From positions 188,501 to 252,500 of the forward strand of contig CAUYUJ010014611.1 of NCBI GenBank assembly GCA_963575745.1: a stretch of DNA of 64,000 nucleotides, given 5' to 3'. Shown in pieces: positions 10,746 to 20,081 of the stretch. The translations under genes were made by a program, and so were the position numbers. Numbering within the stretch: position 1 is the first letter of the stretch; every line of letters starts with the position of its first letter. The notes beneath the pieces are model-generated. The model was not told the DNA's origin, did not search any database, and saw nothing but the letters and a program-made list of their open reading frames with translations. The DNA comes from Prorocentrum cordatum. Taxonomy: Eukaryota > Sar > Dinophyceae > Prorocentrales > Prorocentraceae.

Positions 10746-11645
10746 CTCCCCGATCGACAAATGTGCGATGGCATACGTGGTCGTCTCCCGGGCCTGCTCA
10801 GACTGATCCCAGGCTTCCACTTGACGGCTGCACCTCTCGTTGTCCAGCTGTACGTCTTACACTTCCCTGATCGAGGCACCTCGCTTGTAAATCGTTTCCA
10901 AATCGGCCGCGCGTGAACTTTTTGATCGCGACCGCAGGCGGGCGCCCACGCGGCGTCAGAAGGGTCGAACAGCAAGCGAGAGCCAACGGCAATCAACGCG
11001 CAAATGTCGCCGGCAAAGCGCTGGAACAGAAGGCCACAATGGTGGCGAAAGCAAGCGGGCGATGCGCAGCGGCAACGCGGCAGAGGCGGGAGCGAAAGAA
11101 GACAGCAGAGAAAGAAGGCGAAAAAGCGAAAGGACGAAGAAGGAACAGAGGAAGAAGGCGAAATCACGAAAGGAAGGAAGAGAGGCGGCGACGAAGACAA
11201 AGCCGAAAACGGGGGAAGTACAGCCGCGGCTCAGACATGGAACAAGCAGAAGACCGCCCACACCTTGCAGAGCCCCCAGTACTTGACGTAAGTAGGCAGC
11301 CGGGCCCAGAACCAATTCGGTCGGATGCCGAAGCCGCGTAAAGTAAGGGGGCCACGGAGCCGAGGAGTGGCCGACGGCGGCAGGAGCAAGCGGTTGCGCG
11401 AACGCCCTTGCTGAAGAAAGGACCGCAATGCCCCGGGCCATCGCCAGGGCCAGCACAAGGGCGAATGACGGGGGGGGCCCCCCATCCCTCGCGCCCGGGG
11501 GGGGGGCGCAGGGCGAGGGGCGCCCGTCAGAGAGAGGCAGCGGACAGCCGCCGAGAGCTCGATGACCTGCGTGGGGGAAGCGCCAGAAGCCGAAGGAAGG
11601 CGGGCGCGCGCGCCAGCGCCGCCTAAGAGCAGCCAGGGGCCCAAG
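10746..11645. other. GC-rich region without a recognised gene
   Basis: Frames are open on both strands (Arg/Lys/Glu-rich on plus, Ser/Leu/Arg-rich on minus), as expected for a purine-rich strand between 10980 and 11230. No motif was identified. Confidence 0.4.
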
Positions 11646-11649
11646 GAGA

Positions 11650-12430
11650 GCAGCTAACAGCCGCGGTGCCAGATGTTTCGCCCGAGACAGCCCGGCGCCC
11701 AGCGGGGGGAAGCTGGCGGCCGTGGATTGAAGAGAGAAGGCACAACCAGAGGCAACCTGAGGCACGACCGAAGTGCAGCTAACAGCCGCAGAGCGTTGGG
11801 GGGTTGCTTCACCTGCGACATGCAGGTCCTCTGGTAGGGCGCAGCTAACAGCCGCGGGATGGTGGGAAGAAATTTCGCCTGAGACGTTCAGCTGCCCAGC
11901 GGGGGCGCGAGTGACAGGGGCGGGCCGGGGGGCGCGGGCCGCGCCTGCTTGGTCTGTTGGGGCGCAGCTAACAGCCGCAGGATGCAGGGCGAGTTCCGCC
12001 CGAGACGAGCCGACGCCTTGCTGGGGCGCAGCCGACAGCCGCAGCGCGACGGGGGGGGGCGTCACCTGAGACAAGCCGCCGCGCGACCAGAGCGCGGCTG
12101 ACGGCCGCGGTGTGATTGGGGGCAACTTCGCCTGAGACGTGCTGGTTTACTGGTAGGGTTCAGTTAACAGCCACAGGAATGTGGGAACTGGCTATCTTCG
12201 CCTGAGACGCGCCGATGCCTTGCTGGGGCGCAGCTAACAGCCGCATAATAATGGGAAACAGGTTGCACCTGAGACAAGCCGCTGCTCGACCGGAGCGCAG
12301 CAAACAGCCGCGGTGTGGTTGGGGAAAACTTCGTCTGATACCTGCCGGGCTACTGGTAGGGTGCAGCTAACAGAGCCGCAGGAAGGTAGGAAGCGGTTAT
12401 CTTCGCCTGAGACATGCAAATGCACCGCGC
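11650..12430. repeat. 66-bp minisatellite with a threefold higher-order pattern
   Basis: About 12 units, each opening with GCGCAGCTAACAGCCGC and carrying a central TTCGCCTGAGAC word. Clear unit starts lie near 11651, 11774, 11841, 11965, 12027, 12093, 12159, 12228, 12295 and 12361; wider gaps hold degenerate units. Units three apart are more alike than neighbours (12110-12210 against 12312-12413). Because 66 is a multiple of three, repeated 22-aa peptides appear on both strands (AAVSCAP on minus, AQLTAAG on plus). A stray similar unit lies at about 12556. Confidence 0.9.
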
Positions 12431-13130
12431 GGGGGCAGCAACCGGAAAGGGAACCGGGTGCCGCTGCTAGCCATGAACTGGGTGGAGCGGCTAGCAAAGG
12501 GCCATCGAGCGTGTCCTGCGGGGAGGGGGAGAGCGCCGCAGCCTGGCCCGGGCCGGCGCAGCTGACAGCCGAAGCGGCGCGGGGCGGGCGGCAGAAACAT
12601 CGGCCGGGGGAGACGGCGGCCGAGGCGGGGCCCAGAGGGCAACCAACCAGAAGGAGGGAGCGCCACAGAGCAGCCTGCGGGGGCGACCCGGGGGCAGGAG
12701 AACGACCCAGGCGAGCCCGGTGGGCCGGCCAGGGGGGGCGCGTCCACCAAGGCCACCAAGGCGCGGGGTGGACGCAGAACGGGAGGGCCGCCCTGCGGCT
12801 GCCAGGCTCTCCCGGGGGGCAGAGCGGTGCGGCGAAGATGCGGGGCAGCAGGGGGCTGCAAAGTGGCTGCCCCACAGGCACTGCCAGCGATGGGGGCCGC
12901 AGAGGGGCCAGACCCCCAGGCCGCTTATTGCGAGGCGGGGAAGGCGGCAGTCATCCAGGGGGAGAGGGGCCGCAAGTGATGCCCCAAGGAGGGGGCCTAG
13001 TGCCTGGGACGGGCCAGCGGCCCCAGCCTGGCGCTTCCGAGGTAGCACTAGCACGCCAGAGTGCAGCGCGCGGTGGCGGGCCGCCCCCGCGAATCAGAGG
13101 GGCGGGGCCCGCCGGGCCCAGAAGGCGTCG
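12431..13130. other. Very GC-rich stretch, no recognised gene
   Basis: Frames are open on both strands. I see no family resemblance. The minus-strand frames are continuous with the minisatellite peptides downstream. Confidence 0.4.
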
Positions 13131-13508
13131 TCACGGGCGACCGGGCCTAGGAGAGTGCCCCAGACGGGCGAGTGCTCGGGGTGCTCCTGGGGTCCGCTGT
13201 CCTGTTTCGCCTGGCGTCGCTCCCTCCGCGCAGCCCTTTGCCTTTGGCTCTGTCGGACTTGTCCGCGAGCCTGACCCTCGCGGATGCGCGCGCGCCGCCC
13301 CCCGCCGGACTCCGAGCTGGAGTTCTGCGTTCATCGTGGAGACGTTGTGCCTGAAGCGGGCCCACTCGCTGAGGAAAAGTGAGCAGGACTCTGGCTGTTG
13401 GAACGTGGGGTCGGCGCAGACCCTGCCTGAGTTCGGGAGGCACTCGGTCGTCCACTGATGCCAAAGGCCAATGAAGTAGTCACCCGACCCCCGTTGGAGC
13501 CTCTTCAC
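13131..13508 (-). CDS. Unknown possible coding segment (125 aa)
   Basis: I do not recognise this protein. The first half is non-repetitive and protein-like (MKRLQRGSGDYF, then GLWHQWTTECLPNSG). The second half is Pro/Arg/Ala-rich and may be composition only. It lies on the same strand and downstream of the frames at 13480-16475, and could be a later part of the same decayed or intron-containing gene. Confidence 0.2.
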   Translation of the reverse strand: MKRLQRGSGDYFIGLWHQWTTECLPNSGRVCADPTFQQPESCSLFLSEWARFRHNVSTMNAELQLGVRRGAARAHPRGSGSRTSPTEPKAKGCAEGATPGETGQRTPGAPRALARLGHSPRPGRP

Positions 13509-14073
13509 GGTCGCAGCGGGCGCCTCTCCAACGGGGGGGCGGAGGGCGACTCTGTCGATGGGGGGTGCTGTAGACGCACTGGTTAGTCACGGGATCGCGA
13601 AGATCGCATGAGCCTTCGTCCTGGGAGCTCCTGGAGTTGCGCTGGCCAGGGGCGGCGTCGGACTGGGCGTCGGCGCGCGAGGGCCGAGGAACGGGCCGCG
13701 GGGTGGGGGGGCCACCGCGCTCGGTGGCGCGTGCCAGTGCGGGCCGGCTCCAGCGCTCATCGGCTTCCCAGCTGGCCCACGCTGTCCATTCCGTCCTATG
13801 GCTGCCGCAGGGGCTACTGCGGCTGGTCTCGCCGTGTCGGCGCGAGCGGCGCTCGCGCCAACCCTCGTTCCAGCCGCGTCCGTCTCTCGCTCCCGCGGCC
13901 GGGCGGGCCCTGGGCATGCCGGGGGAACGCGGGGCACTCCGCTCAGGCAGGCGCGCGAGGTTCCTGTCGTCACGCCCAGCGAGTGCGGGGGAGGGGCGAG
14001 TGTCGGTGGCGGGCGAAGCGGGGGTGCCCGGCTTGTCTCCGTGCTCGGGGCTACCCGAGGAGTGGGTGATCAC
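13480..14073 (-). CDS. Unknown possible coding segment (197 aa)
   Basis: Unrecognised Arg/Ser/Pro-rich frame overlapping the next downstream frame by 29 bp. Two other long frames also cross this GC-rich stretch, so coding is uncertain. It is listed because it joins two more protein-like segments on the same strand. Confidence 0.12.
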   Translation of the reverse strand: MITHSSGSPEHGDKPGTPASPATDTRPSPALAGRDDRNLARLPERSAPRSPGMPRARPAAGARDGRGWNEGWRERRSRRHGETSRSSPCGSHRTEWTAWASWEADERWSRPALARATERGGPPTPRPVPRPSRADAQSDAAPGQRNSRSSQDEGSCDLRDPVTNQCVYSTPHRQSRPPPPRWRGARCDREEAPTGVG

Positions 14074-14382
14074 CGCCGGCTCAGAACTCGGTGACGGGGA
14101 GAGAGCAACTGGAGCCCCTTCGCGCCCCCTCGGCGCCGCGGGCGGGTCGCTTCGGGGGGCCGCGCAGGGGCCTCAGGGGCGCCGCCCACGCGCCCCGCAG
14201 CGCCGTCGTTGCTCAAGCCGGGGGGAGGGCTCCCCGGGGCAGCAGGATGGGAGCGTGGAGCGGCCAGTCCGGGGCTGGCGACCCGCGCGCGGGCGCCGTC
14301 AGGGGAGTGCGAGATAGCCCGGCGGTGGCACGGTAGGCCAGTAACACTGCGCGCTGAAAAGGTAGGGAAGAGCCGCACGCCC

Positions 14383-14925
14383 TCATTCCAGTCCGGGCCA
14401 GGCGGCCAGGGGAGCGGGAGCCGAATGGATGGAACTCAACAGGGAGGTCGGCTGCCTCAGGAGTTGCCCGCCAGGGCTGGTCCGCCCATCACCTCTGCTG
14501 TGCTTCCTGCTGGAAGGAAGGCCAATCTGCTGGCACTGCTCCTGGGTGTCATGCATGGGGGCCTCCTGAGCTAGTTGCTGTAGGGTCCCAGGGGTGAGCT
14601 TGTCTGAACTGACCTGTGCCGGGAAGGCAACGAGGGCCTCCAGCGCGCGTCGCAGGGGAGACGGGCCGCGCGGGGTCCACTTGCTGAAGTGCTGGGGCCA
14701 GTTGTCCAGCATGGAGGGGTTCGTAGATAGCGCGCAAAGAATTGCGACCGCCCGGGCGGCGGCTAACCGCATACCCTGCCAGTGGATGCGCGCGGGGAGG
14801 CAGGAGGGCGCCACCCGTTCACCATAGACCATCCCCAGAAAGGACCGGAGCTGAAGCGGTTCCCAGCTTCCGGGGTCGTCGGGGCGCACCGCCCCCCCCC
14901 CCCTGCGATGGTGTAGCCCCGCCAA
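14383..14925 (-). CDS. Unknown possible coding segment (180 aa)
   Basis: Unrecognised. The stretch from about residue 25 to 130 is varied and protein-like (RSFLGMVYGERVAPSC; DNWPQHFSKWTP; RRALEALVAFPAQVSS). It lacks the bias of the surrounding GC-rich frames. The frame is offset from the next upstream one (14763-15113), so a frameshift or an intron would be needed to join them. Confidence 0.25.
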   Translation of the reverse strand: MAGLHHRRGGGAVRPDDPGSWEPLQLRSFLGMVYGERVAPSCLPARIHWQGMRLAAARAVAILCALSTNPSMLDNWPQHFSKWTPRGPSPLRRALEALVAFPAQVSSDKLTPGTLQQLAQEAPMHDTQEQCQQIGLPSSRKHSRGDGRTSPGGQLLRQPTSLLSSIHSAPAPLAAWPGLE

Positions 14926-15113
14926 CGTGTGCCCAGGAGTGGGCGTAGGTCACGTATAAACGCGATGATCCGAGCCTCGATGGGCCTGGTATCTGGGTCG
15001 TCAACTCCCTCCTCCTCCGCGGCTTCCAGGAAGTCGAAGTCAATGTTCCTCGGTCCAGGCCCATTGGGGGAAGTTCGCCTCGGGCAGTAGGCGGAGCACC
15101 TCGTCGGCTTCAC
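14763..15113 (-). CDS. Unknown possible coding segment (116 aa)
   Basis: Unrecognised. The first half is acidic (NIDFDFLEAAEEEGVDD) and followed by an Ile/Arg-rich stretch. It overlaps the downstream frame at 14383-14925 by about 160 bp in another frame, and only one of the two can be read over the overlap. Confidence 0.2.
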   Translation of the reverse strand: MKPTRCSAYCPRRTSPNGPGPRNIDFDFLEAAEEEGVDDPDTRPIEARIIAFIRDLRPLLGTRWRGYTIAGGGGRCAPTTPEAGNRFSSGPFWGWSMVNGWRPPASPRASTGRVCG

Positions 15114-15138
15114 TGGTCATGGTAGGATGAGCGCCTGG

Positions 15139-16416
15139 CTAGAAGGCAGAACTGTCGGGGGCGCCTTCGCCCGGGCCGAGCGGAACGGGTTTGGCGCCGG
15201 AGGCCCGCTTGGGCGCGAGCTCGTCAATTAGTGAGCACTCGCCGGGGACGGGCGGCGCGGTCCGTGGCTTGTCGGCGGGGGCGGGGGGCAGCTTAGGTGC
15301 GAGTTCAAATCTAGTAGCTGATCGACTGCACTGGGCTCGACGCCCCACGCGTGCACGAGACATCCAGGTGGCGTTCGAGTTGCGGCTAGTCCAGGCAACG
15401 GGCCGATCTGCCCACGCAGGGGCCCCCCCCGCCTCCGCTGACCCAGACCCTGCGTCGGCCTTCCATACGAAGCAGCCGAGTGCAGGCGCGCCTGTTTCCC
15501 ATGACAGAGGGGGGGCACTGGGGGAGCAACCGTCGCGCGTCGCCGTGTGCCGCTTGGTCTCGATGGCCGTAAACCCGAACCTGTCGTCGTCGATCCGAGT
15601 GGGCGGGATAATGGTGTTGGCGCGCTTGGGGACGTGGAGGCCCATCGGGGCCACGAGGAAGTCGCTCAGGTTGCACGCAGCCGTCGCGGTAGGAAAGGCC
15701 GAGACCGCGAGCCGGGAGGCGGCGGGGGGAAGCTCGCGCGCGGCCAGGGGCTGGGGAGGGTTCCTGGCCAGGGCAACCGTCTGGGCGCTGTCGTTGAGGG
15801 AGCAGTCCGCGGATGCCACATGGCCGCCTTGCTCCGTCGCCGCTGTCCAGCACGAATCGCAGAGCCATGTGCAGCCCAAGCCGTTCGCATGCGCCTGGGG
15901 GCGGTTAGTCGCGAGATGTGACCTGCTGTTGTCGTCCCACCAGGTACCCTCGAAGTGCTGCAAGTGGGGCTTGTAGCAGGCGTCGCATCTGTACCTGGCC
16001 GCTTTCCGATCAGTGCTGAAGCGAGTGTCGCCTGGTGCGAGGTAGGGTGGGATCTTGCATACGTTGGGGGGCGGAGCCAGCGGTGGGGCTGTCCAGAGGG
16101 GCGAGGCCGAAAGAAAACCCACCGCAGAGGAAGGTGGCCTCGGAAGGGGCAGTCCTTTGGTCCAGGGGTACACTCCTTGCCTGTGAGCTCGTGGTTGAGA
16201 GAGCAGATGCTGCACTCGGTGCGTGAGAGGGTGCGGATGTTGGCAGGCTTCGCGATCTTCTCCAGGACCAGCATCGGGGCCTTGAGCTTGAAGGGGAAGG
16301 TTTCCATGGCCGCGCACGTGGTGGACAGCCAGCATCCTTCGCTGATGGGTGGTGGTGGTGGGCGGTCTTGACCAGCCTGGCCGCCTTGGGAAGCTTGGAC
16401 GGAGGGCTGGTCCCAA
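15139..16416 (-). CDS. Unknown cysteine-rich reading frame (425 aa)
   Basis: I cannot assign a family. The part from about residue 115 to 210 is clearly protein-like. CDAC and, about 40 residues on, CTWLCDSC form two Cys pairs that could hold zinc, with Trp and His between them. The second half is Pro/Ala-rich. The first 110 residues look like a shadow of the frame at 15666-16475, whose own Cys-rich part (ECSIC, later KECTPGPKDC) lies just upstream. A frameshift or intron near 16090 would therefore join two Cys-rich domains. It may be a host gene or a gag-like element protein. Confidence 0.3.
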   Translation of the reverse strand: MGPALRPSFPRRPGWSRPPTTTTHQRRMLAVHHVRGHGNLPLQAQGPDAGPGEDREACQHPHPLTHRVQHLLSQPRAHRQGVYPWTKGLPLPRPPSSAVGFLSASPLWTAPPLAPPPNVCKIPPYLAPGDTRFSTDRKAARYRCDACYKPHLQHFEGTWWDDNSRSHLATNRPQAHANGLGCTWLCDSCWTAATEQGGHVASADCSLNDSAQTVALARNPPQPLAARELPPAASRLAVSAFPTATAACNLSDFLVAPMGLHVPKRANTIIPPTRIDDDRFGFTAIETKRHTATRDGCSPSAPPLSWETGAPALGCFVWKADAGSGSAEAGGAPAWADRPVAWTSRNSNATWMSRARVGRRAQCSRSATRFELAPKLPPAPADKPRTAPPVPGECSLIDELAPKRASGAKPVPLGPGEGAPDSSAF

Positions 16417-16475
16417 GGGGGGGTGGCCCAGGGGAGCTGGGACTCAGGCTCATGCGAGGGGCCACGACGAACCAC
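15666..16475 (-). CDS. Unknown cysteine-rich segment, overlapping frame (269 aa)
   Basis: Only about residues 45-125 look like real protein: GCWLSTTCAAMETFPF, PMLVLEKIAKPANIRTL, then ECSICSLNHELTGKEC and a further Cys. The Cys/His spacing suggests a zinc-binding module. Downstream of about 16090 the protein-like signal moves to the frame of 15139-16416. The start is uncertain because the upstream part runs through the tandem duplication at 16385-16640. Confidence 0.25.
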   Translation of the reverse strand: MVRRGPSHEPESQLPWATPPWDQPSVQASQGGQAGQDRPPPPPISEGCWLSTTCAAMETFPFKLKAPMLVLEKIAKPANIRTLSRTECSICSLNHELTGKECTPGPKDCPFRGHLPLRWVFFRPRPSGQPHRWLRPPTYARSHPTSHQATLASALIGKRPGTDATPATSPTCSTSRVPGGTTTAGHISRLTAPRRMRTAWAAHGSAIRAGQRRRSKAAMWHPRTAPSTTAPRRLPWPGTLPSPWPRASFPPPPPGSRSRPFLPRRLRAT

Positions 16476-16640
16476 GAACCACGACGAAAATAAGGATACC
16501 CGCGGCCCAGGGGGGCTGTCCTGGGAAGCCTGGGCGGAGCAAACCTCCGAAGAGTGGGTGGCCCAGGGGAGCTGGCGCTCAGGCTCAGGGAAGGGGCCGA
16601 GGGGGACGAACCACCACGAACCACGAACTACGAGGAAAAT
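16385..16640. repeat. Two-copy tandem duplication of about 120-130 bp
   Basis: GGTGGCCCAGGGGAGCTGG at about 16425 recurs at about 16557. Both copies share CAGGCTCA, GGGGCC, the ACGAACCACGAACCACGA run and a terminal AAAATAA. Confidence 0.85.
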
Positions 16641-16684
16641 AAATATGTCTGAGCTCTAGAGCACAACTGTGCAAAATAATAGTT

Positions 16685-16972
16685 ATTATTATCATTCCGG
16701 AATTACGAGAACCGGGTTCATTATTCCTGGGACATTGTAAACCCCAGTCAATATTCCTGGAACATTATGAACCCAAGTTAATATGTTGTTGGGGTCGATA
16801 TCCCAGAAAATATAATACAGGGTTAACAATGTTCCGGGGGGAACATTATTATGAACCCCACTCAATATTCCCAGAACATTGAAACCCAGGTTCATAATGT
16901 TCGGGGGGAGACATTATGAACCCGGGTCAATCATCCTGGAACATTATAAACCCCGGTTAATATCTATGTGGG
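16685..16972. repeat. AT-rich tandem repeat of about 45-50 bp with palindromic core
   Basis: Six or so degenerate units built from TTCCTGGAACATTATGAACC and GGGTTAATATT words, in both orientations. They can pair with each other. The composition is much more AT-rich than the flanks. Confidence 0.8.
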
Positions 16973-16979
16973 ATCCATT

Positions 16980-17015
16980 CTGGAGGAGGAGGAGGAGGAG
17001 GAGCAGGAGGAGAAG
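16980..17015. repeat. GGA microsatellite
   Basis: GGAGGAGGAGGAGGAGGAGC run, of opposite strand polarity to the CTC tract that follows at 17188. Confidence 0.9.
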
Positions 17016-17059
17016 GAGGGAGGAACGACCAACCCTGAGCAAGCGTGCCCTTCGGTGCG

Positions 17060-17187
17060 CGGCGTTCGCAGGGGCGCAGGGGGGGGGCAGACCAAGGCGC
17101 TGATGCCGCCTAGCGGGCCCGCACCAGAGGCCACCCCGGCGAAGGCTCACTCTTACGTACCCGTAGCGCGAATCGGTCGTTTTCGAC
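17060..17187 (+). repeat. Dispersed repeat next to a CTC tract, copy 1
   Basis: CCGGCGAAGGCTCACTCTTACG, preceded by GGTGCGCGGCGTTCG and a G-run, leads straight into a CTC microsatellite. The same order recurs at 19580-19728. Confidence 0.6.
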
Positions 17188-17692
17188 CTCCTCCTCCTCC
17201 TCCTCCTCCTCCTCCTCCTCCTCCCCCTCCTTCTCCTCCTCCTCATCCTCCTCCTCTTGTTCCTCCTCCTCGTCCTCCTCCTCCTACATCCTTGTCCTGC
17301 TTTTCCTCCTGCTCCTTCTCTTCCTCCTTCCTCCTCCACCTCCTCCTCCTGCTCCTCCTCCTCCTGCTCCTCCTCCTCCTGTTCTTCCGTGTCCTACCTC
17401 CTCCTCCTCCTCCTCCTCCTCCTCTCCTTCCTCCTCCTTCCTTCTCTTGCTCCTCCTTCTGCAACATCCTTTTCCTGCTCCTCCTCTTCCTCCTGTTCCT
17501 CATCTGCTCCTCTCTCCTTCTCTTCCTTCCTCCTCCTCCTCCTCCTCCTCCTGCTCCTCCGTCTCCCCTCCTCCTCCTATTCCTCCTTGTCCTACCTCCT
17601 CCTCCTCCTCCTCCTCCTCCTCCTCCTCCTCCTCCGCCTTCCTCCTCCCTCCTCGTCGTCGTCCTCCTCCTCCTCCTCATCCTCCTCATGTC
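17188..17692. repeat. Long CTC trinucleotide tract, interrupted
   Basis: About 500 bp of CTC/TCC repeats with CTG, CTT and GTC interruptions, in several sub-blocks. Polyproline, polyserine and polyleucine frames here are artefacts. Confidence 0.95.
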
Positions 17693-18360
17693 CACGGTAT
17701 ATTCGTCGTTTCTGGGTGGTTTCTGGCGCCGTTTGCTACCCTTCCCAGCGGCCATCTCATCCCCGCTGCCACATCGACTGATTGCCCCGTGGTGCGGAGC
17801 GCAATGGTTTTTGTTCAAGCAATCTACGTGCCGTTTTCGAACGGCCTCCGAAACGTCCATTGGAGCCTAGACCCCCCAAAATGCCCGCCCCCCCTCTCTC
17901 CCGCTTCCGCTCTCGTCAATCAAATGTCCGATGCCGTTGTTGTGCACTTTCCAACTACTACTGGTTATGGTTCTGCATGCAAATGTTTTACCGTTTTCGC
18001 TCTCAAGAAACAGACTTTCGAGAACGGGGAAACAGCATGTCTGCAGTCTCCCAAGCCCACTCCCGAGGAGGGGGCGGCGGAGGAGGACGACGACGACGAG
18101 GAGAATCTCTGGACGATAACGACAAGGAGGAGGAAGAGGAGAAGGATGAGAACGAGAAAGTGGAAGAACAGACGGGAGGTGAAGGAGGAAGGAAACAGAA
18201 GGGGCGTATGTGGCGTTGCTCATGCGATCGACAGCGTTCTCGAGCGATGCATCATCGAACCTTTCTCATCATTCTCCTCCCTGTCGTCCAGGTCCGCACC
18301 ACCCAAAGCGGGGCCGCCCATCCCCCCTCGAAGCAAAGGCGGGTCCTAGAAGTAGCCGCT
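17693..18360. other. No recognisable gene
   Basis: Mixed sequence. At about 18070-18190 the plus strand is GAC/GAGGA-rich. No motif supports coding. Confidence 0.4.
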
Positions 18361-18699
18361 ATCTTCGACGCCGCCATCTCCTCATAAATCTGGCACCTGC
18401 GGTGCAGGCCCGCGCCACGCAGAGTCGGGGGTGGGGGGAGGACAACGAAGGGCAAAGTGGTGTCTGTGCGGAGGAACTCGTGGCAGGAGAAGGGGAGGGG
18501 AGGAGGGAGAACGAGACAAGGGGGAGGCGACAAGCTAGGTCCGCTCGGGCCAGATCTGACGTTTCAACCCTCCCTCCCATCCCTTCCCATTGCTTTGAAC
18601 TCGTCTGTGTTCGCAGAGTCGGGTGTTGGGAAAGACCTTGATCCCGAAGGGGCAGCCTAATCGAAGAGGACCGCAACCCCTGGGAGTCAAGAGCTGGGA

Positions 18700-19124
18700 G
18701 GGCACGAACGAGCCGGAGGAGGAGGGGGGACGAGCGAAGACGGAGGGAGGAGGTCGGACTGAGGGCGACGGCGAAGAAGGAGGGCGAGCAGTGGGAGAGA
18801 ACGACCCCCTCTTGCTGATGCATGAGAACGGCCAGCGCCGCGTCGAGCGCGTCGTCCCCGTTGCGCGGAGGCCCTCTGAACATCTCCTTATAGAATGCGG
18901 CCAGCGCGGCAGCGGGAACCCAACTGGTGAGGGCAGAGCGCAGCATCCGCACGCACTGTGCAGTTGCGGGGGGGGAGATGGAAGGAGGGGCGCCTCAGCA
19001 TCGGACGACTGACACGGGGTATCTTCTCGATGATCCTCAGAACGTGTGTTTGCCCACTGAGGCCCTTCACTACGACGAAAGCGATGTGATGATCGACTGG
19101 TTGGGTTGAAGGGGGTAAATGCAC
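18700..19124 (-). pseudogene. Unknown protein-like relic in two frames
   Basis: Minus-strand frame 19124 to about 18960 gives DHHIAFVVVKGLSGQTHVL and IIEKIPRV. From about 18952 another frame gives ALTSWVPAAALAAFYKEM and DDALDAALAVLMHQQEG. Both stretches are varied and protein-like, and they abut with a frame change. I do not recognise the family. It could be two exons or a frameshifted retroelement piece. Confidence 0.25.
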
Positions 19125-19579
19125 ACTGGGCTAACACACGGCCTGAGAATCATCGATCTTCGCGCAGCTGCTCCAAATCCTGCGTGGAGCTCCCTGAGTC
19201 CGGCAGCAGAGAAGGCGCGCCGGGGTAACTTCGAGCTGGGAGCGGCGATGCACCCTCGACGGCTCTGCGAGTGGACCCCGACAGCAGATCCTCGCGTTCC
19301 TGGGCGGGGTGGGTCTTCGGCCCCGCCCCCCCCTGAACATTATCCTCCGCCGCCGGCCCAGCGGCTCGGGTTCCGGCGAGGCAGCCGCTCCCGGTCTGGA
19401 GCTAGCAGGGACCCAACCTCCGACCACGCATGACGAAAGCTGCGCCCGGGGAGGCGGTCGGGAACTCTGGGGCCCCGATATCGAACAGAAGCCACGTCGG
19501 CGGATGATGTCGGGGGAGAGGACGCGGCGCGACTGCCACATCGCACTGCCCTCGGCTACACGCAAGAGTGACCCTAGGC
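19125..19579. other. No recognisable feature
   Basis: GC-rich sequence with overlapping frames on both strands and no motif. Confidence 0.4.
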
Positions 19580-19728
19580 AAGAGTGACCTCTGGTGCGCG
19601 GCTTTCGGGGGGCCGCGGGGGGGGGGGGGGGGCGTCCCCCACCGCGCAAGACGCTAAAATCGCGGCGTTCGGCGATCGGGGGAACCAAAGGTCACTCCGG
19701 CGAAAGGTCGCTCTTACGTGCATTCGAT
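19580..19728 (+). repeat. Dispersed repeat next to a CTC tract, copy 2
   Basis: GGTGCGCGGCTTTCG, a 17-G run, then CCGGCGAAAGGTCGCTCTTACG and a CTC tract. The order matches 17060-17187. Confidence 0.6.
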
Positions 19729-19772
19729 CATCCTCCTCCTCCTCCTCCTCCTCCTCCTCCTCCTCCTCCTCC
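19729..19772. repeat. CTC microsatellite
   Basis: About 13 uninterrupted CTC units. Confidence 0.95.
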
Positions 19773-20081
19773 CGGAGCTCGTGCGCCCGGTCCCCGTCGG
19801 CATACGTGCGCAGTGGCGCCCAGCCTCGGGTCCTCGCCAGAGCCGTCCCGCAGCTCGCCTGCAGCCCTCGCGCCACCATGGGGAGCGCTGGGCAAGGAAC
19901 GGAAAAGGGGCTTCTCTGGCCACGGCCAGCCTCGGCCACCCTGAGGTTCCCCGACCTCGATCGAAGGAACGGCCCAAAAACCGGAGCCTCTCCCGGGCCC
20001 ACAATGGCCCTTGATTCGGCGTTTTAACTGCACGACCGGCTCCACTGGCGGACAGGATGAGGGGCAGCGTCCACACCCTCC

